A stretch of 64,000 nt of DNA from an uncultured Nitriliruptoraceae bacterium (GTDB lineage Bacteria > Actinomycetota > Nitriliruptoria > Nitriliruptorales > Nitriliruptoraceae). The DNA lies in the NCBI GenBank assembly GCA_913060655.1, contig CAJXTG010000001.1, forward strand, positions 1 to 64,000, read 5' to 3'. The number at the start of each line of letters is the position of its first letter. The stretch's first letter is position 1. Positions 52,848-61,006 of the stretch are shown here, in pieces. The notes beneath the pieces are model-generated. The model ran no database searches and had not been told where the DNA came from. It saw only the letters and a list, made by a program, of their open reading frames with translations. The position numbers and the translations under genes are program-made.

Positions 52848-54283
52848 GGTGCCGGCTCGAGCACGCCGACGGGTGCGGCCGGCGGGTCGGCCAGCGGATC
52901 CGGACCGCTGCCACGCACGTGGTGGTCGAGGAAGCGGGACGTCCACGCCGCCGTCGCCGTCCGCGTGTCCGCCGACGGGGTGTCACCGCTCAGCCCCAGC
53001 AGCGGTGCCGCGGGGGAGAGCGCACCGATCAGCGTGAAGTCGCGGTGCAGCGCCCCGTCGATGCGCACCCGCCCCTCGGGGACGTCCGCCGCCCGCAGCG
53101 TCGCGTGGAGGTCGGTGAGCACCGTCTCGTTCGGGCGTCCCACCCAGTCCTCGGTGCGCAGCGACAGCAGCGGCCGGTCGGGGCCGGAGCGCAGCACGGC
53201 GGGGGCGACGGGCTCGACCCACGGGTCGAACCCGACGATCGCGTCGCAGCGCGGCTCGGCCGCGCACGCGGCGACGGCCGCCCCACCGCCCGTCGAATGG
53301 CCGATCATCGCCAGCCGGTCGAGGTCGACCCGGCCCGCGACGACGTCCGGCGGCGCCTGCTCGAGGGTGCGCACCAGCAGGCCGAGGTCGTCGGCGAACG
53401 TCGCGACGAGCGTCCGGCTCGCCCGCGTGTACGTCGCGTCGTCGACGGTGCCGAACTCCGGCAGGGCGTCGGGGTCGAACACGTCGGCGCGCCCGTCGGG
53501 GAACGTCGTCACCAGCGCCCCGTAACGGTGGTCGGCCGCGACGACCAGCCACCCCTCGCTGGCCAGCCGCTCGGCGAGGTCCGACTGGATCGTGCGGAAG
53601 CCCGTCCAGCCGTGGGCGAGCAGCACCACCGGCAGCGGCGCGTCCACCGCGGGGACGTCGGGCGTCGCATGCCCGCGGACCTGGCCGAGGTGCCCCAGCG
53701 CGAAGCGCGGCAGGCCGAGCTCCGCGGCCCCCAGGTCCACGAACGCCGACGCCTGCGGGACCAGCGCCCCACGTGCGACCGGCGCGTCGGGAGCGGCCGG
53801 GTACCACAGCTGCACGACGAGCTCCCGCGGATCGCCCGGGGACGGCCCGTACTGCTCCGCCCGGCCGGCGTCGCGCACCACCAGCGTCGTCGTCCCCACC
53901 GCGGCCGGCCCCGGCGGCGGGTCGAGCACCCGCACCGGCAGCGCCCACGACAGCGCGAGCGACACGACCGCACCGACGAGCGTCAGCGTCGCCACCGTCC
54001 CGGCGAGGAACGCCGGCCGGCCCAGCGCCCGCGCCAGCAGGACGGTGGCGAGCAGCAGTGCCGCCGCCGTCACCGGCACGAGCTGCCAGCGCCAGCCGGA
54101 CAGGACGAGCTGGGCGAGCGTCGCGGCCACCAGGGCCGCGAGCCCCACGGTCGCGCCGCGCGCGCGGGTGCCCATCGGCCCGCGGGCCGGCATGCGCAGC
54201 CGCCGCCGGCGGCGCGCCGACCGCAGCGCGGCGAGCGCCACGACGAGGGCCGCGACGGGCAGGACCACGTCGAGGAGGGCCAT
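52844..54283 (-). CDS. Membrane-anchored PAF-acetylhydrolase-like alpha/beta-hydrolase
   Basis: 479 residues, ATG at 54283 with GGAG upstream. The first 115 residues hold four hydrophobic segments separated by basic loops. The catalytic part (about 135-460) has VVQLWYPA, LLAHGWTGFRTIQSDLAERLAS, the nucleophile elbow MIGHSTGGG, the acid in IVGFDPWVEP and His in ALHRDFT, the pattern of platelet-activating-factor acetylhydrolase/dienelactone-type esterases. It probably hydrolyses a lipid or short ester at the outer face of the membrane; substrate unknown. The inositol phosphatase gene overlaps downstream. Confidence 0.85.
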   Translation of the reverse strand: MALLDVVLPVAALVVALAALRSARRRRRLRMPARGPMGTRARGATVGLAALVAATLAQLVLSGWRWQLVPVTAAALLLATVLLARALGRPAFLAGTVATLTLVGAVVSLALSWALPVRVLDPPPGPAAVGTTTLVVRDAGRAEQYGPSPGDPRELVVQLWYPAAPDAPVARGALVPQASAFVDLGAAELGLPRFALGHLGQVRGHATPDVPAVDAPLPVVLLAHGWTGFRTIQSDLAERLASEGWLVVAADHRYGALVTTFPDGRADVFDPDALPEFGTVDDATYTRASRTLVATFADDLGLLVRTLEQAPPDVVAGRVDLDRLAMIGHSTGGGAAVAACAAEPRCDAIVGFDPWVEPVAPAVLRSGPDRPLLSLRTEDWVGRPNETVLTDLHATLRAADVPEGRVRIDGALHRDFTLIGALSPAAPLLGLSGDTPSADTRTATAAWTSRFLDHHVRGSGPDPLADPPAAPVGVLEPAP

Positions 54284-54333
54284 CGGAGCTCCACAGGTGC
54301 CGGGTCGGGGGCGCCGGGGTCGGGGGCGGCTCC

Positions 54334-54339
54334 TACGCT
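54334..54339 (+). promoter_or_regulatory. Putative -10 element (TACGCT) for the ATP-grasp operon
   Basis: TACGCT (followed by an overlapping TAGGCG) is 52 bases before the ATG at 54392 in the 108-base divergent gap. Confidence 0.35.
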
Positions 54340-54391
54340 AGGCGTCCTGCGGCGGTCCGTCGCACGTCCCCGCCGGCGCCGGAGGCCCCGC

Positions 54392-55306
54392 ATGACCGTC
54401 GCGCTCGTCCACGGCGTCGACGCCGCCGCGGCCGCGTTCGCCGACGGGGAGGACCCCGAGGGCGCGATCGACGTCGCCCTCCACGAGGCGCTCACCGCCC
54501 GCGGCATCCCCTTCGCCCGGCCCCGCTGGCGCGACGACGTCGACTGGTCCGCCTTCGACCTGGCGGTGGTGCGCACCACCTGGGACTACACCGAGGACCC
54601 CGACGGGTTCGCCGCATGGGCGCGGCGCACCGCCACCGCCGTGCCGGTGGAGAACCCGCCCGACGTGCTGCGCTGGAACACGCACAAGTCGTACCTGCTG
54701 GAGCTCGAGGAGCGCGGCGCCCCCGTCATCCCCACCGCGTGGCTCGCCCGGGGCGACACCGTCGACCTCGCCGCGCTGTGTGCGGCGCGCGGCTGGGGCG
54801 ACGTCGTCGTCAAGCCGGCCGTCGCCGCCGCGTCCGACGGGCTCGTCCGCGTCCCCGGCGGTGCGGCCGGCCACCGGCGCGGCCAGGACGCGTTCGACGC
54901 GCTGCTCGCCGCCGGCGACGTGCTCGTCCAGCCGTTCCGTCCGCGCATCGCCGAGGGGGAGCTGTCCCTCATCGCCGTCGACGGGCGCGTCACCCACGCG
55001 GTGCGCAAGCGCCCCGCCGACGGGGACTTCCGCGTCCAGGGTCGCTCCGGCGGCAGTTACGCTCCGGAGGTGCCCTCCGCCGACGCCGTCCGGCTCGCCG
55101 AGTGGATCCTGTCGGTGGTCGGCACGACCCTGCTGTACGCCCGCGTCGACCTGCTCGCCGCGGACGACGGGACGCTCGAGCTCGGCGAGCTCGAGGCGAC
55201 CGAACCCGACCTGTACCTCGAGCACTCCGAGGAGGGCACCCGCGCCCTCGTCGACGCGATCGTCGGCCGTCTCGCACGCGGCCGCGCCGGAGAGGGAGCC
55301 GCATGA
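54392..55306 (+). CDS. ATP-grasp domain protein
   Basis: 304 residues, ATG at 54392 with CCGGAGG upstream. The order of segments fits an ATP-grasp ligase: N-terminal Rossmann-like domain ending DLAVVRTTWDYTEDPDGFAAW, RWNTHKSYLLELEERGAPVIPTAW, nucleotide-binding VVVKPAVAAASDGL, LVQPFRPRIAEGELSLIAVDG and the metal-binding end YARVDLLAADDGTLELGELEATEPDLYLEHS. This VRTTWDY...WNTHKxYL subtype is common in bacteria and resembles RimK/glutathione-synthetase-like ligases, so it should join a carboxylate to an amine or thiol. Substrates unknown. Next gene overlaps by four bases. Confidence 0.88.
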   Translation: MTVALVHGVDAAAAAFADGEDPEGAIDVALHEALTARGIPFARPRWRDDVDWSAFDLAVVRTTWDYTEDPDGFAAWARRTATAVPVENPPDVLRWNTHKSYLLELEERGAPVIPTAWLARGDTVDLAALCAARGWGDVVVKPAVAAASDGLVRVPGGAAGHRRGQDAFDALLAAGDVLVQPFRPRIAEGELSLIAVDGRVTHAVRKRPADGDFRVQGRSGGSYAPEVPSADAVRLAEWILSVVGTTLLYARVDLLAADDGTLELGELEATEPDLYLEHSEEGTRALVDAIVGRLARGRAGEGAA

Positions 55307-56211
55307 GCCGCATCGCGATCACCGGGGCCACCGGCCTCATCGGGTCCGCCCTGGCCACGTCCCTGCGCGGTGACGGGCATCGGGTCGTCCGGCTGGTCCG
55401 CGACCCGGCCCGCGCCGCCGCCGACGACGTCGTCTGGGACCCCGCTGCCGGCACCATCGACGCGGCCGGCCTCGAGGGGCTCGACGCCGTCGTGCACCTC
55501 GCCGGCGAGCCGATCGGCGCGTCCCGCTGGACCGACGAGACCCGCCGGCGCATCCACGACTCGCGGGCCCGCGGCACCGACCTGCTCGCTCGCACCCTCG
55601 CCGGGCTCGAGCGCCGTCCCGCCGTGCTCGTCTCGTCGTCAGCGGTGGGCATCTACGGCGACCGTGGGGACGAGGAGCTCACCGAGGACTCGTCGCACGG
55701 CGACGACTTCCTCGCCGACGTGTGCGTCGCCTGGGAGGCGGCGGCCGACCCCGCCCGCGAGGCCGGCATCCGGGTCGTGCACCCCCGCACCGGCGTCGTC
55801 ATCGCCAAGGACGGGCCGCTGATCGACAAGGTCGAGCTGCCGTTCCGGCTCGGCGTCGGCGGACGGGTCGGCTCGGGCCGCCAGTACGTCCCGTGGATCT
55901 CCCTCACCGACGAGATCGCCGCGCTGCGGTTCCTCATCGACCGGCCGCTGGAGGGTCCGGTCAACCTGACCGGGCCGAGCCCGGCGACGAACCTCGAGAT
56001 GACCCGCGCGCTCGGCACGGTGCTGCGCCGCCCGACCCTGCTGCCCATCCCCGCGTTCGCCATCCGCCTGCTGTACGGCGAGATGGGCGAGACGCTGGCG
56101 ACGGTCAGCCAGCGGGTGCTGCCGCGCCGGCTCCTCGACGCCGGGTTCACGTTCCGGCACACGACGATCCTCGCCGCCCTGCGCGCCGCGTTCGACCGCA
56201 CCGCCGCCTGA
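55303..56211 (+). CDS. TIGR01777 family NAD(P)-dependent epimerase/oxidoreductase
   Basis: 302 residues, ATG overlapping the ATP-grasp stop with GGGAG upstream. Extended SDR with N-terminal Rossmann motif ITGATGLIGSAL, the DAVVHLAGEPIGASRWTDE block, and the SSSAVGIYGDRGDEELTEDS region that replaces the YxxxK catalytic site. The C-terminal DUF1731 domain is seen in PTLLPIPAFAIRLLYGEMGET...QRVLPRRLLDAGF. These features define the TIGR01777 (YfcH/SulA-like) family, whose substrate is not established. An FAD oxidoreductase follows after two bases. Confidence 0.93.
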   Translation: MSRIAITGATGLIGSALATSLRGDGHRVVRLVRDPARAAADDVVWDPAAGTIDAAGLEGLDAVVHLAGEPIGASRWTDETRRRIHDSRARGTDLLARTLAGLERRPAVLVSSSAVGIYGDRGDEELTEDSSHGDDFLADVCVAWEAAADPAREAGIRVVHPRTGVVIAKDGPLIDKVELPFRLGVGGRVGSGRQYVPWISLTDEIAALRFLIDRPLEGPVNLTGPSPATNLEMTRALGTVLRRPTLLPIPAFAIRLLYGEMGETLATVSQRVLPRRLLDAGFTFRHTTILAALRAAFDRTAA

Positions 56212-56213
56212 GC

Positions 56214-57485
56214 GTGGACGACGCCGCGGACGTCGCCGTCGTCGGTGCCGGCCTCGCCGGTCTCGTCGCCGCCCGCCGGCTCACCGCCGCCGGCCGCCGC
56301 GTCGTCGTCCTCGAGGCGTCGGACGGCGTCGGCGGCCGGGTGCGTACCGACCGGGTCGACGGGTTCCTCCTCGACCGCGGCTTCCAGGTGCTGCTGACCG
56401 CCTACCCGGCGGCACGCCGCTGGCTCGACCTCGACGCGCTGGACCTGCGCGCGTTCGCCCCCGGCGTCGTCGTGCACCGCGCCGGCCGGACGGTGCGCCT
56501 CGCCGACCCGTTCCGCGCCCCGCTCGCGGCCGCCCGGTCGCTGCTCGGCCCGACGGTCAGCCCCCTCGACGCGCTGCGGCTGCTGCGCTGGCGCCGCACG
56601 ATCCTCGCCCGCGACGGACGCCGGGTCGCCGCCCGCCCGCAGGTCACCACCGCCGAGCGCCTCGCCGAGGTCGGCTTCTCCGCCGGCCTCGTCGACGGCT
56701 TCTTCCGCCCGTTCCTCGCCGGCACGTTCTTCGACCCGGACCTGACGACGTCGTCGCGCGTCACCGAGCTCGTGTTCCGCTGCTTCTTCCGCGGTGACGT
56801 CGCCGTCCCCGCCGCCGGCATGGGCGCGCTGCCCGCCCAGCTCGCCGCCGCGCTGCCGGCGGGGACGGTGCGGCTGTCCGACCCGGTGCGGGCCGTCCGG
56901 CACGTCGACGGCGGACTGGCCGTCGACACCGCGCACGGGGCCGTCGCCGCGCGGGCGGTCATCCTCGCGGTCGACGCGCCGGCGCTCGCCCGCATCGCGG
57001 TCGACGGCGCCCCACCGGCGGTCGCGGCCGCACCGGGGCGCGGCACCGCCGCCGTCCACCTCGCCGCGCCGCGCTCGCCGACCGGCGGACGTCCCGACCT
57101 GCACCTCGGGGCGCCCGGCGAGGGTCCGATCGCGACGCTCGCGACGATGTCGGACGTCGCCCCCTCCTACGCGCCCCCCGGCCGCACGCTCGTCACCGTG
57201 TCGACGGTGGGGGTGCCCGACGCCGACGACGACACGCTCGTCGCCGCGGTGCGCGCACAGGCGCGCGGCTGGTTCGGCGACGAGGTCGACGCGTGGCGGC
57301 CCCTCGCCGTGCAGCGCATCCCCTACGCGCAGCCCCGCCAGGACGTCGGCGACCTCGACGGGCTCGCCCGGCCCGTCGCCCACGGCCGCGGCGTGTGGGT
57401 GTGCGGCGACCACCGCGACACCGGCTCCCTGCAGGGGGCGATGGTCAGCGGCCGGCGGACCGCGGAGGCGCTGCTCGCCACCTGA
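56214..57485 (+). CDS. FAD-dependent amine oxidase/phytoene dehydrogenase-like oxidoreductase
   Basis: 423 residues from a GTG two bases after the TIGR01777 gene. N-terminal FAD motif VAVVGAGLAGLVAARRLTAAGRRVVVLEASDGVGGRVRTD, then DGFLLDRGFQVLLTAYP, a substrate domain with RPFLAGTFFDPDLTTSSR, and the C-terminal FAD block VWVCGDHRDTGSLQGAMVSGRRTAEAL. This places it in the protoporphyrinogen oxidase/phytoene desaturase-like superfamily, in a subfamily without assigned substrate. Co-transcription with TIGR01777 and an ATP-grasp ligase hints at a shared small-molecule pathway, but nothing in the sequence names it. Confidence 0.88.
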   Translation: MDDAADVAVVGAGLAGLVAARRLTAAGRRVVVLEASDGVGGRVRTDRVDGFLLDRGFQVLLTAYPAARRWLDLDALDLRAFAPGVVVHRAGRTVRLADPFRAPLAAARSLLGPTVSPLDALRLLRWRRTILARDGRRVAARPQVTTAERLAEVGFSAGLVDGFFRPFLAGTFFDPDLTTSSRVTELVFRCFFRGDVAVPAAGMGALPAQLAAALPAGTVRLSDPVRAVRHVDGGLAVDTAHGAVAARAVILAVDAPALARIAVDGAPPAVAAAPGRGTAAVHLAAPRSPTGGRPDLHLGAPGEGPIATLATMSDVAPSYAPPGRTLVTVSTVGVPDADDDTLVAAVRAQARGWFGDEVDAWRPLAVQRIPYAQPRQDVGDLDGLARPVAHGRGVWVCGDHRDTGSLQGAMVSGRRTAEALLAT

Positions 57486-57501
57486 GCGGCACCGCCGGGC
57501 C

Positions 57502-58590
57502 TCAGCGGGCGCCGCCGCTCGCCGCCGCGGCCCGCCGCAGCCGGTCCATCACCGCCCGGCCGACGCCGACCTCCGGCACCGCCTCGACGACGAGCGCGGT
57601 GACCCCGGCGGTCTCCGCACGGCGCAGCAGCGCGAACAGGTCCGCGGCGAGCGCGTCGACGTCGACGGGCACCGCGAGCACCACGACCGCCCCGTCGTCG
57701 CCGACCGGCAGGGACGTCCCGGCGGGACGCACCGCGACGAGCCCGACCGGCCCCCCTGCGACGGCCAGCTCGCGGGCCCGGGCCGGCCCGTCGCCGGCCG
57801 CCGCCACATGGACGGGCACGTGCGGGGCGTAGTGACGGTGCCGGGTGCCCGGCGCCCGGGGCGGAGGGGCCGTCGTGCCGTCGGGAGGGAGGGCGGCCGT
57901 GCCCGTCGCGGCATCCTCCGTGGCGGCATCCGCGGCGAGTCCGGCGGCCGCGGCGAGCGTGGCGGCGTCCAGCCCGCCCTCCCGCAGGACGTGCGGCACG
58001 TCCCCGCGCGCGTCGACGACGGTCGACTCGAGCCCCAGACGGGTCGGCCCCGCGTCGACGACCGCGTCGATGCGACCGTCGAGGTCGTCGAGCACGTGGG
58101 CGGCCGACGTGGGGGAGGGGCGTGACGACCGGTTCGCGCTCGGCGCGGCCAGCGGGACGTCGGCGAGCCGCAGCAGCGTCCGGGCGACGGGATCGTCGGG
58201 CACGCGCACCGCGACCGTGTCGAGGCCGCCGGTGACCGCCCGCGGCAGGTCGTCGCGGGCCGGCAGGACGACGGTGAGCGGCCCGGGGGCGAAGCGGTCC
58301 AGCAGCGTCCGCGCCAGCGGCGTGACCGTCGCGGCGACCCGGTCGACGTCGGCGACGTCGGCGACGTGGACGATCAGCGGGTTGTCGGCCGGCCGGCCCT
58401 TCGCGGCGAACAGCCGGGCGACGGCGTCGGGGTCGTCGGCACGGACGGCGAGGCCGTAGACCGTCTCGGTGGGGACGGCGACGAGCCCGCCGGCGCGCAG
58501 CAGCTCCGCCGCGCGGGCGAGGTCCCCCTCGGACGTCGTCAGGCGGAGCGTGCCGCGCACCGGGCCGCCGTCGATCGGCCCGCCGCTCAT
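57502..58590 (-). CDS. Threonylcarbamoyl-AMP synthase, Sua5 type
   Basis: 362 residues, ATG overlapping the udgB stop (ATGA). It makes threonylcarbamoyl-AMP from threonine, bicarbonate and ATP for the t6A modification of ANN-decoding tRNAs. The YrdC domain (about 18-205) has VPTETVYGLAVRADD, the catalytic AAKGRPADNPLIVHV, and PSANRSSRPSPTSA. The Sua5 C-terminal domain (about 240-362, beginning near TRHRHYAPHVPV, the conserved HYAP) is present, so this is the long form. The linker between them is Ala/Asp/Pro-rich (about 215-240). Partners TsaBDE are not in the window. Confidence 0.94.
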   Translation of the reverse strand: MSGGPIDGGPVRGTLRLTTSEGDLARAAELLRAGGLVAVPTETVYGLAVRADDPDAVARLFAAKGRPADNPLIVHVADVADVDRVAATVTPLARTLLDRFAPGPLTVVLPARDDLPRAVTGGLDTVAVRVPDDPVARTLLRLADVPLAAPSANRSSRPSPTSAAHVLDDLDGRIDAVVDAGPTRLGLESTVVDARGDVPHVLREGGLDAATLAAAAGLAADAATEDAATGTAALPPDGTTAPPPRAPGTRHRHYAPHVPVHVAAAGDGPARARELAVAGGPVGLVAVRPAGTSLPVGDDGAVVVLAVPVDVDALAADLFALLRRAETAGVTALVVEAVPEVGVGRAVMDRLRRAAAASGGAR

Positions 58591-59303
58591 CGGCCCGCCG
58601 CCCGACGTCGCCGCGGCCGCAGCCCCGCCGCCCGCATGGCGTCACGGACGACGTCGTCGAGCATGTCGGGCGTGAGTCGTCCGGTGAACGTGTTCTGCTG
58701 GCTGACGTGGTAGCTGCCGACGAGCGGCCGACCGTCGGCGAGCGTCGCCCGGGCGCCGTGCCCGAAGCGGGGGCGCGGCCCCTCCACCCCGACGTGCCGC
58801 ACCACCGCGTCCCATCCGAACGCGCCGAGGGCGAGCACGGCCCGCCACGGCACCAGCCCGAGCTCCCGGGTGAGGAACGGTGCGCACGCGTCACGCTCCT
58901 CCGTCGTCGGCCGGTTCGCCGGTGGGGCGCAGCGCACCGGCGCGGTGATCCAGGCGCCGGTCAGGGTCAGCCCGTCGTCCCGCGCGGTCGACGTCGGCCG
59001 GTCCGCGAGCCCGCAGCGGTACAGCGACGCGTACAGCACGTCGCCGGAGCGGTCGCCGGTGAACATCCGCCCGGTGCGGTTCGCACCGTGCGCGCCCGGG
59101 GCGAGCCCGACGATGAGCAGCGCCGCCGCCGGGTCACCGAAGCCGGGCACGGGTCGGCCCCAGTACTCCTCGTCCGCGTACGCCCGCCGCTTCTCCCGCG
59201 CGACCTGCTCGCGCCAGGCGACCAGCCGCGGGCAGCGCCGGCACGCGACGATCTCGTCGCCGAGCTCGGCGAGCGCACGGGCGGAGGACGGGGGCGGCGG
59301 CAT
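58587..59303 (-). CDS. udgB: Uracil-DNA glycosylase, family 5 (UdgB)
   Basis: 238 residues, ATG at 59303. Iron-sulfur uracil-DNA glycosylase that removes uracil and other deaminated bases. Motif A GLAPGAHGANRTGRMFTGD (from residue 66) lacks the catalytic Asp/Asn of other families, as is typical for family 5; motif B is GSYHVSQQNTFTG. Cys21, Cys24, Cys125 and Cys140 are the four cluster ligands (ACRRC, VRCAPP, DACAPF). No Shine-Dalgarno; a TACGCT box lies six bases before the ATG, indicating a leaderless message. It is coupled to the Sua5 gene downstream. Confidence 0.95.
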   Translation of the reverse strand: MPPPPSSARALAELGDEIVACRRCPRLVAWREQVAREKRRAYADEEYWGRPVPGFGDPAAALLIVGLAPGAHGANRTGRMFTGDRSGDVLYASLYRCGLADRPTSTARDDGLTLTGAWITAPVRCAPPANRPTTEERDACAPFLTRELGLVPWRAVLALGAFGWDAVVRHVGVEGPRPRFGHGARATLADGRPLVGSYHVSQQNTFTGRLTPDMLDDVVRDAMRAAGLRPRRRRAAGR

Positions 59304-59309
59304 CGGCGC

Positions 59310-59319
59310 AGCGTAGGCT
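59310..59319. promoter_or_regulatory. Overlapping divergent -10 boxes for udgB (minus) and the DUF1295 gene (plus)
   Basis: Minus strand: TACGCT (59315-59310), six bases from the udgB ATG, so leaderless. Plus strand: TAGGCT (59314-59319), 25 bases before the DUF1295 ATG. The two hexamers share two base pairs, so the polymerases could not bind both at once. Confidence 0.55.
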
Positions 59320-59344
59320 GGGGCCCCCGACGGAAGATGCTCCG

Positions 59345-60130
59345 ATGGCGCTGTGGCAGGTGTGGCTGACCGGGCTCGGCACGGCCGCCGCGCTCATGGT
59401 CGCGGTGTGGGTCGGCAGCGTCGTGCGCACCGACGCGAGCCTCGTCGACCGGGTGTGGGGCCTCGCGTTCGTCGTGCTCGCCTGGACCTACGCGGTCGTC
59501 GACGGCGTCTGGGACGCGCGCACCGTCCTCACGCTCGTGCTCGTCAGCGTGTGGGGGCTGCGCCTGAGCGTGTTCATCACGTGGCGCAACTGGGGGCACG
59601 GGGAGGACGCCCGCTACGCGGCGATGCGCGCCCGCAGGCCCGGCACGTTCACCGGTCGCAGCCTCGTCACCGTGTTCCTGCTGCAGGCGGTGCTCGCCTG
59701 GCTCGTGTCCGTGCCGCTGCTCGCCGCCGTCGCCGTCGACGGCGGGGCGCTCGGGCCGCTCGACGTGCTCGCCGTCGTCGTGTGGACGGTCGGGTTCGTG
59801 TTCGAGGCCGGCGGCGACTGGCAGCTGTCGCGCTTCCTCGCCGACCCGGCGAACCGCGGCCGCGTGATGGACCGCGGGCTGTGGCGCTACACCCGCCACC
59901 CGAACTACTTCGGGGACACCGTCGTGTGGTGGGCGTTCCTGCTGCTCGCCCTCGCCGTCGGCGGCTGGTGGGGCGCGGCCGGCACGCTGCTGATGACGTT
60001 CCTCATCGTCCGCGTGTCCGGTGTCGCCCTGACCGAACGCCGCATGGGGCGCACGGGCTCACGGCGGGAGGGGCACGACGAGTACGTCCGGCGCACCAAC
60101 GCGTTCTTCCCCGGGCCGCGCCGCCCGTGA
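59345..60130 (+). CDS. DUF1295 family membrane protein (steroid-reductase-like)
   Basis: 261 residues, ATG at 59345 with CGGAAG upstream. Six or seven hydrophobic segments plus the C-terminal blocks that define DUF1295: LWRYTRHPNYFGDTVVWWAFL and LIVRVSGVALTERRMGRTGSRREGHDEYVRRTNAFFPGPRR. These resemble the C-terminal half of 5-alpha-steroid reductases and ICMT methyltransferases, which use NADPH or S-adenosylmethionine at the same site. The conserved ADPANRGRVMDRGLWRY stretch is typical. Substrate unknown. The JAMM peptidase gene overlaps by four bases. Confidence 0.9.
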   Translation: MALWQVWLTGLGTAAALMVAVWVGSVVRTDASLVDRVWGLAFVVLAWTYAVVDGVWDARTVLTLVLVSVWGLRLSVFITWRNWGHGEDARYAAMRARRPGTFTGRSLVTVFLLQAVLAWLVSVPLLAAVAVDGGALGPLDVLAVVVWTVGFVFEAGGDWQLSRFLADPANRGRVMDRGLWRYTRHPNYFGDTVVWWAFLLLALAVGGWWGAAGTLLMTFLIVRVSGVALTERRMGRTGSRREGHDEYVRRTNAFFPGPRRP

Positions 60131-60567
60131 GCGGAGCGGCCCCCGAGGCGGTCGTCGCCGCGGCGCTCGACGCGCTGCGGCTGCCGCAGGACGTGTTCGA
60201 CGCGCTCGTCGCCCACGCCTGGTCCGACTTCCCCTACGAGGTGTGCGGCCTGCTCGGCCTGCACGCCGACGGGCAGGTCGAGGTCATCCCCGTCGCCAAC
60301 GCCGAGCGGTCGATGCGCTACTACGTGATGGACTCGCGCGAGCTGCTGCGCGCGATGCGCCACGTCGAGGACGAGGGGCTCGGGCTCGTCATCTACCACT
60401 CCCACACCCACACGCAGGCGTTCCCGTCGGCGACGGACGTGCGCCACGCCGCCTACCCCGACGCGCTGTACGCGATCGTGACGCTGCAGGACCGTGACGC
60501 CCCCGCCGTGCGGGCCTTCACGATCCGCGACGGCGCGGTCGCCGAGGTCCCCGTCGTCGTCGGCTGA
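60127..60567 (+). CDS. JAMM/M67 metallopeptidase, Mec-like
   Basis: 146 residues from a GTG overlapping the DUF1295 stop (GTGA). Zinc peptidase with the full JAMM set: Glu38 (YEVCGLLG), His91 and His93 (IYHSHTHTQAF), Ser101 and Asp104 (SATDVRH). In mycobacteria the corresponding enzyme Mec+ removes cysteine from the CysO-cysteine adduct. The same order, mec-cysO-cysM, is found here, so that role is likely. It may also trim the CysO tail, since CysO in this genome ends two residues after Gly-Gly. Confidence 0.93.
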   Translation: MSGAAPEAVVAAALDALRLPQDVFDALVAHAWSDFPYEVCGLLGLHADGQVEVIPVANAERSMRYYVMDSRELLRAMRHVEDEGLGLVIYHSHTHTQAFPSATDVRHAAYPDALYAIVTLQDRDAPAVRAFTIRDGAVAEVPVVVG

Positions 60568-60620
60568 GCCACCGTTCGCACCGTTCGCACGGGCCCCCTG
60601 GGGGCGTGAACGGCGCTCGC

Positions 60621-60626
60621 TACGCT
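60621..60626 (+). promoter_or_regulatory. Putative -10 element (TACGCT) for cysO-cysM
   Basis: TACGCT is 68 bases before the cysO ATG in the 127-base gap after the JAMM gene. A direct repeat ACCGTTCGC occurs just upstream (from about 60575). cysO and cysM may thus be expressed apart from the JAMM gene. Confidence 0.4.
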
Positions 60627-60694
60627 CCCACCGGCCCCCGCGTGGGCCGCATCGCCCCCGATCCGCGCCGCTCACCCGTACCGCTGGAGCCATC

Positions 60695-60970
60695 ATGCCC
60701 GTCGTCCGCATCCCCACCGTCCTCCGCCCCCACACCGGCGGTGCGGCGAAGGTCGAGGTCGCCGGGTCCACCGTCGGCGAGGTCCTCACCGCCCTCGTCG
60801 CCGACAACCCGGCGCTGGAGGAGCGGCTCCTCGAGGACGGGAAGGTCCGCGGCTACGTCAACGTGTTCGTCGACGACGAGGACATCCGCTACCTCGACGG
60901 CGAGGCGACCGCCGTCGGCGAGGGCGCGGAGCTGTCGATCATGCCGGCCGTCGCGGGCGGCGCACGCTGA
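60695..60970 (+). CDS. cysO: Sulfur carrier protein CysO (ThiS/MoaD-like)
   Basis: 91 residues, ATG at 60695 with TGGAG upstream. Ubiquitin-like fold: VRIPTVLRPHTGG, VGEVLTALVADNPALEERLLEDGKVRGYVNVFVDDEDIRYLDG, EGAELSIMPAVAGG. A thiocarboxylate on the final glycine donates sulfur to O-phosphoserine through CysM. Mycobacterial CysO ends in Gly-Gly; this one ends Gly88-Gly89-Ala90-Arg91, so Ala-Arg must be removed before activation. The cognate protease is probably the adjacent JAMM protein. cysM starts 36 bases downstream. Confidence 0.93.
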   Translation: MPVVRIPTVLRPHTGGAAKVEVAGSTVGEVLTALVADNPALEERLLEDGKVRGYVNVFVDDEDIRYLDGEATAVGEGAELSIMPAVAGGAR

Positions 60971-61006
60971 GCCGCCCCGCGGCGGCGGTGCACCGGAGGG
61001 GACGGC

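Noticed and set aside
60127-60567. JAMM peptidase as part of a phage or ubiquitin-like defence operon
   Set aside because: Its neighbours are CysO and CysM, the known cysteine biosynthesis cluster.
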